DNA of 5,559 bases, from the NCBI GenBank assembly GCA_017609795.1, contig JAFCDH010000048.1, positions 1 to 5,559 on the forward strand. The letters run 5' to 3'. The notes under the pieces were generated by a model that saw nothing but the letters and a program-made list of their open reading frames with translations, searched no databases and was not told where the DNA came from. Numbering within the stretch: the first letter of the stretch is position 1; each line of letters begins with the position of its first letter. Shown here piece after piece: positions 5,447 through 5,559 of this stretch. A program made the position numbers and the translations under genes. This DNA is from Candidatus Pacearchaeota archaeon. Its GTDB lineage: Archaea > Nanobdellota > Nanobdellia > Pacearchaeales > GW2011-AR1.

Positions 5447-5559
5447 ATGGCAACTGAACAATTAGAAGAAGGGCAAATCATATTAGGAACTGTGAATAAA
5501 ATAGTTGGAACTACTGTTTTTGTAGAAATAGAGGGAAATGGAGAAGGAACTTTAATCAC
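5447..5559 (+). CDS. S1-domain RNA-binding protein, N-terminal part
   Basis: Only the first 37 codons are in the window; the gene runs off the right edge. After a short MATEQLEE leader comes GQIILGTVNKI (9-19), TTVFVEIEG (22-30) and GEGTLI (32-37), the first strands of an S1/OB-fold domain, which binds RNA. S27e commonly neighbours the translation initiation factor aIF2-alpha in archaea, and aIF2-alpha begins with an S1 domain, so an aIF2-alpha-like role is possible. The acidic-glycine loop differs from the typical aIF2-alpha sequence, though, and exosome Csl4/Rrp4-type or lineage-specific S1 proteins remain options. The start is ATG 5447, set by the TATA box about 25 bases upstream. Confidence 0.7.
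   Translation, partial: MATEQLEEGQIILGTVNKIVGTTVFVEIEGNGEGTLI

Noticed and set aside
1..5559. CRISPR array, insertion sequence or defence island
   Set aside because: There are no regularly spaced repeats, no transposase and no toxin, nuclease or restriction genes apart from the housekeeping-type DHH protein.

Overview
This AT-rich window is archaeal. The evidence is an archaeal-type S15 with its N-terminal extension, the archaeal/eukaryotic-only protein S27e, a stand-alone Bud32 kinase of the KEOPS complex, a tRNA-Gln(UUG) with the archaeal A1-U72 pair and no encoded CCA, SRP54, and TATA boxes about 25 nt upstream of start codons. The very low GC, lysine/asparagine-rich proteins, short genes and tight packing suggest a reduced-genome DPANN lineage (Woesearchaeota, Pacearchaeota or a relative). 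The lineage is an inference from style and gene content, not from a search.

Layout. Bases 1-82 hold a perfect inverted repeat and a TATA box. They lead into a plus-strand operon, 83-2970, of xerA (tyrosine recombinase), srp54 (SRP GTPase) and bud32 (tRNA t6A kinase/ATPase), with one base between successive genes. A tRNA-Gln with its own TATA box follows at 3005-3077, then S15 (3124-3489). The 127-bp gap 3490-3616 is unusually rich in palindromes and precedes a DHH/DHHA1 RecJ-like phosphoesterase (3617-4951). Facing it on the minus strand are a small unrecognised CxxC protein (4948-5163, perhaps to 5189) and S27e (5191-5364), a 57-aa gene that a length cut-off would miss. At the right edge a divergent plus-strand gene begins at 5447. 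It encodes an S1-type RNA-binding domain and is cut by the window end.

The content is mostly translation and information processing: protein targeting (SRP54), tRNA modification (Bud32), a tRNA, two small-subunit proteins, a probable S1-domain RNA-binding factor, a nuclease-like phosphoesterase and a chromosome-dimer-type recombinase. S15 next to a RecJ-like gene, and S27e next to an S1-domain gene, resemble conserved archaeal neighbourhoods, although S27e and the S1 gene are divergent here.

I did not see an obvious new defence or mobile system. The best leads are a dif-like inverted repeat beside xerA, the palindrome-packed promoter region before the DHH gene, a possible one-base frameshift hiding the true start of the small zinc-finger-like gene after S27e, and a long low-complexity insert in the Bud32 kinase core.
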